DNA of 64,000 nucleotides, taken from the NCBI GenBank assembly GCA_963666965.1, contig OY762939.1:1426001-1490000 (forward strand), read 5' to 3'. Shown here piece after piece: positions 34,121-42,925 of the stretch. This DNA is from Proruminimicrobium sp963666965. Lineage in GTDB: Bacteria; Elusimicrobiota; Endomicrobiia; Endomicrobiales; Endomicrobiaceae. The notes under the pieces are model-generated. The model had not been told where the DNA came from. It did not search any database and was given only the letters and a program-made list of their open reading frames with translations. Position 1 is the first letter of the stretch; each line of letters opens with the position of its first letter. Made by a program: the position numbers and the translations under genes.

Positions 34121-34921
34121 ATGTTTAGATTTTTAGGATTATTTTTATTTATGTCTTTATTTATAAGCGCCTGCGCCACTGTTCCCGTTACGGGCAGAAA
34201 GCAGGTTTCGCTTGTTTCAAATTCCGAACTTACATCTTTAAGCGATAAGGAATATAAAGAAATTATAAGTTCATCTCAAATAGAAAAAGGCACAAAAAAT
34301 GCCCAGATGGTAACTGAAGTCGGACAAAAAATAGCAAAAGCCGTTGAAGAATTTTTTGTAGAAACAAACCAAAAAGATAAAATTTCTGAATTTTCATGGG
34401 AATTTAATCTTATAAAAGATGATAAAACCGTAAACGCTTTTTGTATGCCGGGCGGCAAAATAGTCGTTTATACCGGCATTCTTCCGGTTACTAAAAATAA
34501 AGAGGGGCTTGCCGTTGTTATGGGCCATGAAGTCGCACACGCTGTCGCAAACCACGGCGCCGAAAGAATGAGCCAGCAGATGCTTGCCGGAGCCGGACAG
34601 ACCGCTCTCGGATATGCAACTCAGGAACAATCTGAACAAACAAAAACGCTTATAAATACCGCTTACGGGGTCGGAGCTCAGGTGGGACTTCTTCTTCCGT
34701 ATTCAAGGCTGCATGAATCGGAAGCAGACCATATAGGCCTTATTCTTATGGCAAAAGCCGGCTATGATCCGCGTTATGCCGTGAATTTCTGGACAGATAT
34801 GAAAAATATGAGTTCCGGAAATAAAACAATGGCTATTTTGTCAACTCATCCTTCGGATGATAAAAGAATAGAAGATATCAAAAAGCTTTTGCCGGACGCT
34901 TTAAAATACTACAAAAAATAA
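34121..34921 (+). CDS. M48-family metalloprotease lipoprotein
   Basis: 266 residues from ATG 34121 (GGGGG RBS). Lipoprotein signal with lipobox FISAC, so Cys is lipidated. Zinc protease motif HEVAH (in VVMGHEVAHAVANHG) with the third ligand Glu in ESEADHIGLILMAKAGYDP; family segment NAFCMPGGKIVVYTGIL. Like E. coli LoiP/YggG, probably a periplasmic quality-control protease. A TG-extended TATAAT lies at 34085. Single gene. Confidence 0.93.
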   Translation: MFRFLGLFLFMSLFISACATVPVTGRKQVSLVSNSELTSLSDKEYKEIISSSQIEKGTKNAQMVTEVGQKIAKAVEEFFVETNQKDKISEFSWEFNLIKDDKTVNAFCMPGGKIVVYTGILPVTKNKEGLAVVMGHEVAHAVANHGAERMSQQMLAGAGQTALGYATQEQSEQTKTLINTAYGVGAQVGLLLPYSRLHESEADHIGLILMAKAGYDPRYAVNFWTDMKNMSSGNKTMAILSTHPSDDKRIEDIKKLLPDALKYYKK

Positions 34922-34956
34922 AATAACCAAACTGCCTGCTTTGCAGATTTTTTGAT

Positions 34957-34985
34957 TTGACTTTTTAATTTCATTATTCTATAAT
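34957..34985 (+). promoter_or_regulatory. Promoter of arsR-permease-thioredoxin operon
   Basis: TTGACT (34957-34962), 17-bp spacer, perfect TATAAT (34980-34985). An inverted repeat overlapping the -10 is listed separately. Confidence 0.78.
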
Positions 34986-35001
34986 TCCAGAACAATAGAA
35001 T
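34976..35001. promoter_or_regulatory. Candidate ArsR-family operator
   Basis: ATTCTAT and ATAGAAT separated by 12 bp, overlapping the -10 box and start site of the operon. ArsR-family repressors bind imperfect inverted repeats of this kind, so autoregulation by the first gene is likely. Confidence 0.55.
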
Positions 35002-35017
35002 CATAAAGGAGTTAAAA

Positions 35018-35305
35018 ATGATGAATGAAAATCAGATTACTGCAGTTTTTGACGCTCTGTCTCAGACGACAAGACTGAAAGTATTTAAACTTCTTATAGA
35101 CAACAGCATAGAAGGAATCTGTCCATGCAACATTGCAGACAAACTAAAAATACCAAGAAATACGCTTTCATTTCATTTGTCTTTACTGACAAAAGTGGGC
35201 TTGTGCGAATATAAAAAAATAGGGAAAACACTGATATATAAACCAAAATGCGAAGCCATAAAAAAAATTTCATGTTATTTATTGCAAAATTGCTGTTCAA
35301 AATAA
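35018..35305 (+). CDS. arsR: ArsR-family transcriptional regulator
   Basis: 95 residues, winged helix: FDALSQTTRLKVFKLLIDN, IADKLKIPRNTLSFHLSLLTKVGL with recognition helix, then wing CEYKKIGKTLIYKP. A Cys pair (GICPC, about 32-36) and a C-terminal NCCSK could be metal or metalloid ligands. Heads an operon with a DUF318-type permease 12 bp downstream and a redox-disulfide protein, a known arsenical/metal export-type arrangement. RBS AAGGAG. Confidence 0.9.
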   Translation: MMNENQITAVFDALSQTTRLKVFKLLIDNSIEGICPCNIADKLKIPRNTLSFHLSLLTKVGLCEYKKIGKTLIYKPKCEAIKKISCYLLQNCCSK

Positions 35306-35317
35306 GGAGAATTTCCT

Positions 35318-36283
35318 ATGTTTAAAGTATTTACATATTTTGCCGACTGGTGTATTTTAAAAATGGGCCTTGATATAAACTCGCATCTTGGATCATCGGT
35401 TCATTTTTTTATTGAAGATATTACAAAAATATTTCTACTTATATATATTTTGATATTTATAATATCGCTGTTCCGCTCGCAGATATCGCCCGAAAAAGCA
35501 AGACAGTATTTGTCCGGCAAAAAAAGATGGTACGGTTACTTTTTAGCCGCGTTTCTCGGCATTATTACTCCGTTTTGCTCATGTTCGTCAATACCGTTAT
35601 TCATAGGATTTCTTTCTGCCGGAATTCCGTTCGGCATAACAATGGCTTTTTTGATAAGCTCTCCTTTAGTAAGCGAAATTGCGACGATTTTGCTTATAGG
35701 AATGCAGGGAGCCGGTCCCAAAATAGCCGCTATATACGTTATAACAGGTTCAATTATAGCCGTTATAGGCGGTTATCTGGCTGATTTATTCCATCTTGAA
35801 AGGTTATCAGTCTATAAAATAAATACCATACAAATTACACAAAACGAAAATATTACTGTTAAAGAAAAAATCATTGAACTGGTAAAATATGCCCATCTGT
35901 TCGCATGGGATATGATAAAAAGCATTTACCTGTATATTTTTATAGGATTGGCGGCAGGCGCCGCCATACACGGTTATGTCCCTCAGGAATTTTTACTGAA
36001 GTATCTGGGCAAAGATAATATATTTGCCGTTCCTGTTGCCGCTGTCGTAGGAATACCGATGTATGCAAACCACGTAGGAGTAATTCCTATAATACAAGCT
36101 CTTCTTTTAAAAGGAGTTCCTGTTGGAACGGCCCTGGTTCTTCTGATGAGCATTACGGCAGTTTCACTTCCTGAAATGATAATGCTGAAAAAAGTGCTAA
36201 GCTGGAAAATGATTGCAATATTTACTGGATATTTATTGATTTCATTTATAATTGTGGGTTATTTGTTAAATTTTATAATTTAA
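35318..36283 (+). CDS. Permease of the DUF318/ArsP family
   Basis: 321 residues, eight or so membrane helices. Family marks: FCSCSSIPLFIGFLSAGIPFGITMAFLISSPLV (positions about 85-117, with the paired Cys CSCSS) and a second PVAAVVGIPMYANHVGVIPI half. Members export trivalent organoarsenicals or have unknown substrates. The ArsR regulator and thioredoxin-like neighbour support a role in metal or metalloid stress; the substrate is not determinable here. Confidence 0.88.
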   Translation: MFKVFTYFADWCILKMGLDINSHLGSSVHFFIEDITKIFLLIYILIFIISLFRSQISPEKARQYLSGKKRWYGYFLAAFLGIITPFCSCSSIPLFIGFLSAGIPFGITMAFLISSPLVSEIATILLIGMQGAGPKIAAIYVITGSIIAVIGGYLADLFHLERLSVYKINTIQITQNENITVKEKIIELVKYAHLFAWDMIKSIYLYIFIGLAAGAAIHGYVPQEFLLKYLGKDNIFAVPVAAVVGIPMYANHVGVIPIIQALLLKGVPVGTALVLLMSITAVSLPEMIMLKKVLSWKMIAIFTGYLLISFIIVGYLLNFII

Positions 36284-36298
36284 GAATGGGGATTTTTA

Positions 36299-36550
36299 AT
36301 GAATATTAAAATTTTAGGTTCTTGCTGCAGCAAATGCGATACGTTAAAAAGCCTGACCGAAACGGCGTTAAAGGAATTAGCTTTTGAAGCTGCTGTTGAA
36401 AAAATCACGGATATTGAAAAAATAATATCTTACAACGTTTTAAGCCTGCCTGCGCTTGTCATAAACGAAAAAGTAATTATTGCAGGCAAAGTGCCGGCAA
36501 TAAGCGAACTAAAAGACATTTTAAAAAAATATAATGAAACAAAAATCTGA
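36299..36550 (+). CDS. Small thioredoxin-fold redox-active disulfide protein
   Basis: 83 residues beginning MNIKILGSCCSKCDTL: the CxxC (CSKC, with an extra Cys before it) at the start of helix 1, and the cis-Pro segment LSLPALVINEKVIIAGKVP. This short family is commonly encoded next to DUF318 permeases, as here, and probably handles a thiol or metal substrate for the permease. Confidence 0.88.
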   Translation: MNIKILGSCCSKCDTLKSLTETALKELAFEAAVEKITDIEKIISYNVLSLPALVINEKVIIAGKVPAISELKDILKKYNETKI

Positions 36551-36656
36551 TTTTAAAAATCTCACAAAACAAAAGAAAGTCACTTATTCAATGACTAAGA
36601 ATTTGTTTTCAAAAAAACTGCATGTAAAATCTTTTAAAGAAACAAAAAAAACATGA

Positions 36657-37670
36657 TTAGCGTATTTCCTGCCCGCTGATTATTATGCCGGTAAGAATTC
36701 CATCGTTGTTTTTTACCGGATTTATTTCAATTTTGATATTATCGGACTCAAAAGAAACTTTCTCAAGTTTGGCAAGCACATCAGATATATTTTTTATTAT
36801 AACCGCATTATTGACGGCATTAAAAATATGCGTATTGATATTTTTGTCTTTAAAAAGAAGACCGGCTTTGTCAAAACAGTAAACTATTTTCGCATTGCTG
36901 TCCAAAAGGGCAAACACATCCGCCTGCACGGAAATATAATTCTGCAAAATATAAGCCAAAAGCTGTTTTATAAGAAGAGAGTTATCGCTTGCCGCGCTTA
37001 AGTCGCTGCTGAGATTATTTACGTCAACCATAACCATATCAATGAGTTCCGAATACATATTTTTTTTAATCTTGTCTTTCATTGAAAGAGATTTTTTTAT
37101 TTTATTAAACGGTGCCAAAAACAGAAGTTTTGCGCAGTAATAAATAAGAAGACAGAAAATCAAAGATAACACAAAAGCGAAAATATAAAGTTTTATTTTC
37201 CATGCGTTAAGGGATTCAAGGATACCTCGCGACGAAATCATTGCAAATAAAGTATTGCCTGAATCCAGCGGAATAGAATATAAAAATCCGGAATTGTCAT
37301 TGAGGGGGGTTACTGAATTTGTTTTCAGAGCCGCAGCATTCTCAAACACAGGCTGCGAATATTTTTTATTCCAGTTTGCCGAATCGTTATGAATAACGAC
37401 AGTCAAATTGGAATCAAGTATAAAACTTTCCGAAACGTTTTTAAATTTTGACAGTTTGTTTATACCGTAAAGAATACCTATATCGTCAGATCTTGAAAAT
37501 GCCGACTTTATTTCCGGCGCCTGCCAATCAATAAGCGAATCGCCGTACCCCTTGAGTTCAAGCATAGACGCTTTCAAATCATGTCTGTACAAACCTTCCA
37601 CCGCAAGATAAGATATTGCCGCCGAAACTATAAAAGAAATTACGGCAAGCGCAATAATATGTTTTTTCAT
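36657..37670 (-). CDS. Two-helix membrane protein with periplasmic sensor and PAS-like cytoplasmic end
   Basis: 337 residues from ATG 37670 (AGGAGGT RBS). N-terminal membrane helix (about 4-25), a periplasmic domain (about 26-150), a second helix (about 160-182), then a helical linker and a region resembling a PAS fold (ADVFALLDSNAKIVYCFDKAGLL; ending GILTGIIISGQEIR). It looks like the input half of a sensor, but no kinase, cyclase or methyl-accepting output follows. It lies directly downstream of lptD, whose stop is 9 bp away. Confidence 0.7.
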   Translation of the reverse strand: MKKHIIALAVISFIVSAAISYLAVEGLYRHDLKASMLELKGYGDSLIDWQAPEIKSAFSRSDDIGILYGINKLSKFKNVSESFILDSNLTVVIHNDSANWNKKYSQPVFENAAALKTNSVTPLNDNSGFLYSIPLDSGNTLFAMISSRGILESLNAWKIKLYIFAFVLSLIFCLLIYYCAKLLFLAPFNKIKKSLSMKDKIKKNMYSELIDMVMVDVNNLSSDLSAASDNSLLIKQLLAYILQNYISVQADVFALLDSNAKIVYCFDKAGLLFKDKNINTHIFNAVNNAVIIKNISDVLAKLEKVSFESDNIKIEINPVKNNDGILTGIIISGQEIR

Positions 37671-37678
37671 AATACCTC

Positions 37679-39736
37679 CTAACGCCAAGGATAAAATTCG
37701 GTTTCAGCTTCTCTTGTTCCGTCTTTCTTCATAAACGTAGGGACATTTGATTTTAACTCAAATTTGAAAAATAAACTCCAGTAATCTTCTCTTACGCGGA
37801 AAACCGAGCCGAGATTAAAGCAATGCAGATCTCTGTAAAGTTTAAATTCCTGATCGTTGCCGGTCCATGTCATGTTGTTATATCTGCAAGTATTTCTTAT
37901 CGTGTAATCAAATCTCCATTTTGAATTGAGCCAAAAACCTATGCCGGTTACAAGATCTATTTCTTCAGGACGGTAATTGTAATAAAAACCGCCTAATGTA
38001 AAATACAATTTTTCAAGCTGTCCGAATTTGCTGTCCAGTTGCAGAGAATTAAATCTGAACGGATCAAGATCCTGCTGCTGTCTTACATATACCGTGACTT
38101 TTGAGCTAGGCACATAAGTAAGTTCGTTTACAAGAGGATACCAGTTTTTATAATTTGAACTTGAATATATGGACTGCAAGTCTCTGAAATCATAACCGGT
38201 GTAATTTCTCATTATGATATTTGAAGACAGATAAATATAATTATTGAACAACAAAGCGTTTGATTCAAAACCGTTATCGGCAACAGTGCTTGCCGAATCA
38301 AGAACAAAAGAAGTGTCCATATTCTGAAGCCTGTATCTGAGATTATAAGCAAGGTTCCAGTCCATCCATCTGGTAAGCCTGTATCTTGCGTTAAGCGTTC
38401 CGTAAAGCCTTGTTAAATCTACAAAATCGCTTTCATCAGGGTTTTTCTTCGAATAAATATCTTCTTTAAAACCGAAGGTTGGTTTTAAAGTAAATCTTTT
38501 TGTTATTTTGTAATCTTTTGTAATATTGTAATCCAAAGAGCCGTACTGGTAATTAAAATCGCCTGTGCTTGTGGAATAAGCAAATTCATATTTTGTTCTG
38601 TTTTCAAAATTGAAAGTTAAATTATTCGTAACTCCCGCAATCTGTCTGGGATATATTGAATAATAAATCTGCGGCAACAAAAAATAAGAGCTGCCGGTAA
38701 TTTTATCGTTTGTATCATAAACCTGGTAAAGTTCTGTCAAAATTCTTAAATTTGATGAATAATTCTGTCTCGTAAGAGACAAATAAGACCGTCTCTGGTT
38801 TGAAACTCTCGTCCAGTTATCCTGCTGGTAAAGATTGTTAAAATATGAATCGCTTTGAAATTCGGCATGGGCCTGCACAGTCCATAATTTTCCTATGCGC
38901 TGCCAGTATGAAGGCTGAAACATCCATCTCTGTTTATCGGTTCTTTTATCAACGGTAGCGTAAGAATATAAAGCCGCCATTATTTTATCTTTTATGTTAT
39001 AAGACAATTCAAGCCCCGCTCCTTCTCCGATTTTACCGAGATAATCAAGAGAAAGTTTTGAGTCAAATTCTTTCGTAAATCTGTATTTTAAGGCAAGCCT
39101 CGCCGACGGGCCTCCTTCATTGCTGTAACCAGGTTCTATTTCATATCTGAAAGGGCTGTCGTCATTAAAAGTTCTTGTGTATTTCGGAAAATAAAAAAGG
39201 GGAACGCCTCCTGCATAATAAACGGCGTTATAAATTGTAATTTTCTTGTCTACGACAAATAATCCGCGTTTTGCATAAGCGTAATGATGAGGATGATCCA
39301 AGTCGCAGTTTGAAATCGTAACGTTTTCTATTTTATAAGTGTCGGATGAAACCTTATACATCTTTTCGGCTCTGAAAAAGATTGGTGCAGAACAGCCGAA
39401 CGTATTGCACATTTCACCCTGCTCTTTTTCCATATCGTAACTTACTTTATCGGTAAAAATCGTATTGCTTGACTCAATTATTGAAACGTTGCCGTCAGCG
39501 GTAAGAGTTTTTGTAGGGATTTTGATCTCTATATTGTCGGCCTTAAGTATTTTGCCTAGCCAGTCCATTCGGACGCTGCCTGTTGCCGTTACAAGCCCCT
39601 TTTCCTGTTCGTATGTAACGGTGTCTGCTTTCATTTCAACTTCGTAACAAAAAGCAGCCTCAGACGAAAGCAGCAGGACTGCAAATAACATACATATAAA
39701 ATGAAATGATAAAATTCTATTAAATGTTGTTGACAT
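37679..39736 (-). CDS. lptD: LPS-assembly outer-membrane protein LptD
   Basis: 685 residues: signal peptide (about 1-29), an OstA/LptA-like beta-jellyroll domain (about 30-140: ADTVTYEQEKGLVTATGSVRMD, ADNIEIKI), then the FYFPKYTRTFNDDSPF plug-linking segment and a large barrel. Cysteines at CNTFGC and NCDLDH may form the disulfides needed for function. Inserts lipopolysaccharide into the outer leaflet, so the organism is probably LPS-bearing. Follows a ROK kinase gene by 3 bp. Confidence 0.93.
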   Translation of the reverse strand: MSTTFNRILSFHFICMLFAVLLLSSEAAFCYEVEMKADTVTYEQEKGLVTATGSVRMDWLGKILKADNIEIKIPTKTLTADGNVSIIESSNTIFTDKVSYDMEKEQGEMCNTFGCSAPIFFRAEKMYKVSSDTYKIENVTISNCDLDHPHHYAYAKRGLFVVDKKITIYNAVYYAGGVPLFYFPKYTRTFNDDSPFRYEIEPGYSNEGGPSARLALKYRFTKEFDSKLSLDYLGKIGEGAGLELSYNIKDKIMAALYSYATVDKRTDKQRWMFQPSYWQRIGKLWTVQAHAEFQSDSYFNNLYQQDNWTRVSNQRRSYLSLTRQNYSSNLRILTELYQVYDTNDKITGSSYFLLPQIYYSIYPRQIAGVTNNLTFNFENRTKYEFAYSTSTGDFNYQYGSLDYNITKDYKITKRFTLKPTFGFKEDIYSKKNPDESDFVDLTRLYGTLNARYRLTRWMDWNLAYNLRYRLQNMDTSFVLDSASTVADNGFESNALLFNNYIYLSSNIIMRNYTGYDFRDLQSIYSSSNYKNWYPLVNELTYVPSSKVTVYVRQQQDLDPFRFNSLQLDSKFGQLEKLYFTLGGFYYNYRPEEIDLVTGIGFWLNSKWRFDYTIRNTCRYNNMTWTGNDQEFKLYRDLHCFNLGSVFRVREDYWSLFFKFELKSNVPTFMKKDGTREAETEFYPWR

Positions 39737-39739
39737 CTG

Positions 39740-40681
39740 TCAGTTTTTGGCAAGCATTGCGGCTCCGGCAACCCCTAATTTATTGGTGTATTTGGAAACC
39801 ACAATTTTACATGAATCAACCGCGCTTTTAAATGCCCTCTGTTTTATCTGCATGTAAACAGGTTTATAAAATTCATCGCAGGCTTTGCTTATTCCGCCGC
39901 ACAATACTATATGGTCCGGATTTATAAAATTGATAATATCGGCAAGAAGTATGGCAAGTTTTTCGCCGGCTTCAGCCCATACCTGTTTTGCAACCTTATC
40001 GCCCTTTGAAGCCGCTAAAGATAAAATTTTAGGAGTAACCTTATTTTTATCATTATCCGCAAGTTTCAATATATAACCTGATTTATTTTTTTTCATAAGT
40101 TCAAAAGCTCTTTTTACAAGATATCTTGCCCCTATGTATGTTTCCGCGCATCCGGTGTTTCCGCAGTTGCATTTGTTGCCGTTTGGTTCAACTGTTATAT
40201 GTCCGATTTCTCCGGCAGTTCCTGTATTTCCGACGTATAATTTCTTGTTTATTATTATTCCGCCGCCTACGCCGGTACCTAGCGTTACGCAAACCATATT
40301 TGAAGATTTGCCTTTCAAATCAAGCCAGTATGCGCCAAGAGAAGCCGTATTTGCATCATTATCCACAAAAACGGTCTTTTTTGTAAGCTTTTCCATTTCT
40401 TTCTTTATGTTTACGTTCTTCCACTGCGGAAGATTAGGAGAAAATCTCAAAATACCGTTTACGGAATCAACATCGCCTGCTATTCCGATTCCTATGGTTT
40501 TTATATTTTTGTAGTACTTCATATTTTTTATAACGCCGACAATTTCTTTCAATATCAAAGCCGGTTTTATTTTTATATCGGTATCTAAGACCGATTCTTC
40601 CACAATAACAGCCTGATCGTCAAGCACAGCAATTTTTATCTGAGTGCCGCCCAAATCTATCCCTAAATAAAATTTAGCCAT
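39740..40681 (-). CDS. ROK-family sugar kinase (glucokinase-like)
   Basis: 313 residues. ATP site GIDLGGTQIKIAVL, second loop VCVTLGTGVGGGIIIN, ROK signature with zinc ligands CNCGNTGCAETYIG and catalytic ExGH (GEIGHITVEP). Most single-domain ROK proteins of this type phosphorylate glucose; other hexoses or N-acetyl sugars are possible. Overlaps folC by 8 bp. Confidence 0.92.
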   Translation of the reverse strand: MAKFYLGIDLGGTQIKIAVLDDQAVIVEESVLDTDIKIKPALILKEIVGVIKNMKYYKNIKTIGIGIAGDVDSVNGILRFSPNLPQWKNVNIKKEMEKLTKKTVFVDNDANTASLGAYWLDLKGKSSNMVCVTLGTGVGGGIIINKKLYVGNTGTAGEIGHITVEPNGNKCNCGNTGCAETYIGARYLVKRAFELMKKNKSGYILKLADNDKNKVTPKILSLAASKGDKVAKQVWAEAGEKLAILLADIINFINPDHIVLCGGISKACDEFYKPVYMQIKQRAFKSAVDSCKIVVSKYTNKLGVAGAAMLAKN

Positions 40682-41951
40682 TTTTTTCCTCTATAAATTT
40701 TAACATTGCTCCGGCCAGATAAAATGAACCGGCTACGGCAACAACATCGTTATTTTTTAAAATCCTGAAAAATTCGCCTATTGAGCCCGGCTTTATTATG
40801 TTTTCAGGTTTCTTATATTTTAAAAATTCTTTTTCAAGAATATTGTTTTCAACAGCTCTTTCGTTTTTTATATCGACAAGAAAAACGTCTTCAAAAACAT
40901 CCGATATTTTTTTTACTATATTTTTGTAATCCTTCTCGCGCATAACGGCAAAGACAAGTTTAGTCTTTTCTTTTGAAAAAGGACTTTTTTTATACAAATC
41001 AATAAAATTTGAAACAGCCTGAAGATTATGGGCTCCGTCAATTAAAAACTTTATTTTTTTGCCGGCATATTTTACGTTTTTCGTTTCAAATCTGGCAGAC
41101 CACTTTATTGCGCGCAGATTTTTTTTCAAAAGAGCCGGTTTTATTTTAAAACCTTTTTCTTTAAGCAATTCACATGCCGCAAGAGCACAGGCGCAGTTAT
41201 AAACCTGCGGTTCGCCCAAAAGACTTAAATCAAATTTCAAATTCATGACAAAGCCTTTATACTCTATCTTCTGAGTCATATTTCGCCAGTCGTATGAAAG
41301 GCTTGAAGCCGAAAAATCTCTTGCGAAACGATACAATTTTGACTTTTTATGTTTTGCGGTTTCAGAAATTTTATTAAAAGCTTTATCATCCATTACACCG
41401 CATATTGCAGGTACGCCCGCTTTTATTATCCCTGCTTTTTCAAAAGCTATTTTTTGCAAAGAACGTCCCAGAATTTCAGTATGGTCAAAATCTACGCCTG
41501 TTATTATGCTTACAAGCGGAGTTATAATGTTTGTCGCATCAAATCGTCCGCCTAATCCCGTTTCCAAAACGGCTATATCAACTTTTTTCTGAACAAAATA
41601 TATCAACGCATAAGCCGTAATCTGCTCAAAAAAAGTTAAGCCGCATTCGGCGGCAAGCTCTGAATATTTATTGTCTATTTTTTTTAAATCAAAATCTTTT
41701 ATATTTACGGAATCTATCTGTATTCTTTCGTTTATTTTTACTATGTGGGGGGAAATATACAAACCGGTTTTATATCCCGATGCCTTTAGGCACTGCGATA
41801 ATATTCTGGCCGTTGACCCCTTTCCGTTCGTCCCGGCGATATGGACGTATTTTACTTTTCTTAAATCTATTCCGGATCTGCGAAAAAACTCTTCAATCCT
41901 TTCAAGTCCGGGCTTCATTGATTTATATTCGTTAACTTTTCCAAAAATCAT
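40674..41951 (-). CDS. folC: Folylpolyglutamate / dihydrofolate synthase
   Basis: 425 residues, Mur-ligase superfamily. P-loop IAGTNGKGSTARILS, omega-loop region TGLYISPHIVKINERI, LETGLGGRFDATN, DFDHTEILG and C-terminal DGAHNLQAV are all present. Adds Glu to dihydropteroate and folates. In operon accD-folC-ROK-lptD with 4- and 8-bp overlaps. Confidence 0.95.
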   Translation of the reverse strand: MIFGKVNEYKSMKPGLERIEEFFRRSGIDLRKVKYVHIAGTNGKGSTARILSQCLKASGYKTGLYISPHIVKINERIQIDSVNIKDFDLKKIDNKYSELAAECGLTFFEQITAYALIYFVQKKVDIAVLETGLGGRFDATNIITPLVSIITGVDFDHTEILGRSLQKIAFEKAGIIKAGVPAICGVMDDKAFNKISETAKHKKSKLYRFARDFSASSLSYDWRNMTQKIEYKGFVMNLKFDLSLLGEPQVYNCACALAACELLKEKGFKIKPALLKKNLRAIKWSARFETKNVKYAGKKIKFLIDGAHNLQAVSNFIDLYKKSPFSKEKTKLVFAVMREKDYKNIVKKISDVFEDVFLVDIKNERAVENNILEKEFLKYKKPENIIKPGSIGEFFRILKNNDVVAVAGSFYLAGAMLKFIEEKNG

Positions 41952-42754
41952 TTTTTTACAACGAAAAACTTTAGAATTTTGGCCAATGTATCTTTTAAAT
42001 TTTTTCTCTCCACAACTATGTCAACCATTCCGTGTTTTAGCAAAAATTCGGACAGCTGAAAACCTTTCGGAAGCTGCTGTCTAATAGTCTGTTCTATAAC
42101 TCTGGGCCCTGCAAAACCGACAAGAGCTCCCGGCTCTGCGACTATAATATCTCCTAACATCGCAAAAGAAGCAGCAACGCCTCCGGTAGTCGGATCAGCC
42201 AAAACTGATATAAAAGGCAAACCATTTGAGGAAAGCTTAGAAAGCGCGGCAGAAGTTTTCGCCATCTGCATAAGCGACAGGATTCCTTCCTGCATTCTTG
42301 CGCCGCCCGATGAAGAAACTATTATAACAGGCAATTTTTTATTTATGGCTTTTTCTATCATTCTCACTATTTTCTCGCCTACTACAGAACCCATGCTTCC
42401 GCCCATATATTCAAAATCCATAACGCCTATCATAACAGGATAGCTGCTGATTTTCGCTTCACCGGTACATATGGCATCTTTTGTTTTATAAGAATCTTTT
42501 TTATCGGCATAACCGGGAAAACCGAGAATATCAACGGGTTTTAAACGGGAATCTGTCTCTTTGAAAGTATTTTTATCAGTTAAAAGAGCAATCCTTTCCG
42601 ATGAATTAAGCCTTACATAATACCCGCACTTCGGACATACCATAAAATTTTCTACAAAATCTTTCTTAAATATGATCTGTTCGCATTTCTTGCATTTTAC
42701 CCAAAGTCCTTCAGGCAAATCTTTTTTATTTGAAACAACAGCGTTAGCCACCAT
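41948..42754 (-). CDS. accD: Acetyl-CoA carboxylase carboxyltransferase subunit beta
   Basis: 268 residues. N-terminal zinc ribbon (CKKCEQ..CPKCGYY, about 17-45) followed by the crotonase-like domain: YMGGSMGSVVGEKIVRMIE, SSSGGARMQEGI, DPTTGGVAASFAMLGDI, EPGALVGFAGPRVIEQT. First step of fatty-acid synthesis as a complex with AccA, which is not in the window. First gene of the operon; consensus-like promoter at 42805-42833. Confidence 0.96.
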   Translation of the reverse strand: MVANAVVSNKKDLPEGLWVKCKKCEQIIFKKDFVENFMVCPKCGYYVRLNSSERIALLTDKNTFKETDSRLKPVDILGFPGYADKKDSYKTKDAICTGEAKISSYPVMIGVMDFEYMGGSMGSVVGEKIVRMIEKAINKKLPVIIVSSSGGARMQEGILSLMQMAKTSAALSKLSSNGLPFISVLADPTTGGVAASFAMLGDIIVAEPGALVGFAGPRVIEQTIRQQLPKGFQLSEFLLKHGMVDIVVERKNLKDTLAKILKFFVVKK

Positions 42755-42804
42755 AATAGCCGCCCCCGAAACATATAATTATTATTAATTTTAAAAGACG
42801 AATA

Positions 42805-42833
42805 ATTATACAAGATTATTTTCAACAATTCAA
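42805..42833 (-). promoter_or_regulatory. Promoter of accD-folC-ROK-lptD operon
   Basis: Minus strand TTGAAT (42828-42833), 17-bp spacer ending TTG, perfect TATAAT (42805-42810). Confidence 0.75.
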
Positions 42834-42925
42834 AATTTAAACACATACAAAAGTTTGTATCAGCATTTTTTGCAAATCAAAAACACTTGTTGATTTTTAA
42901 TTATCAAATTCCTATCATAAGTTTT

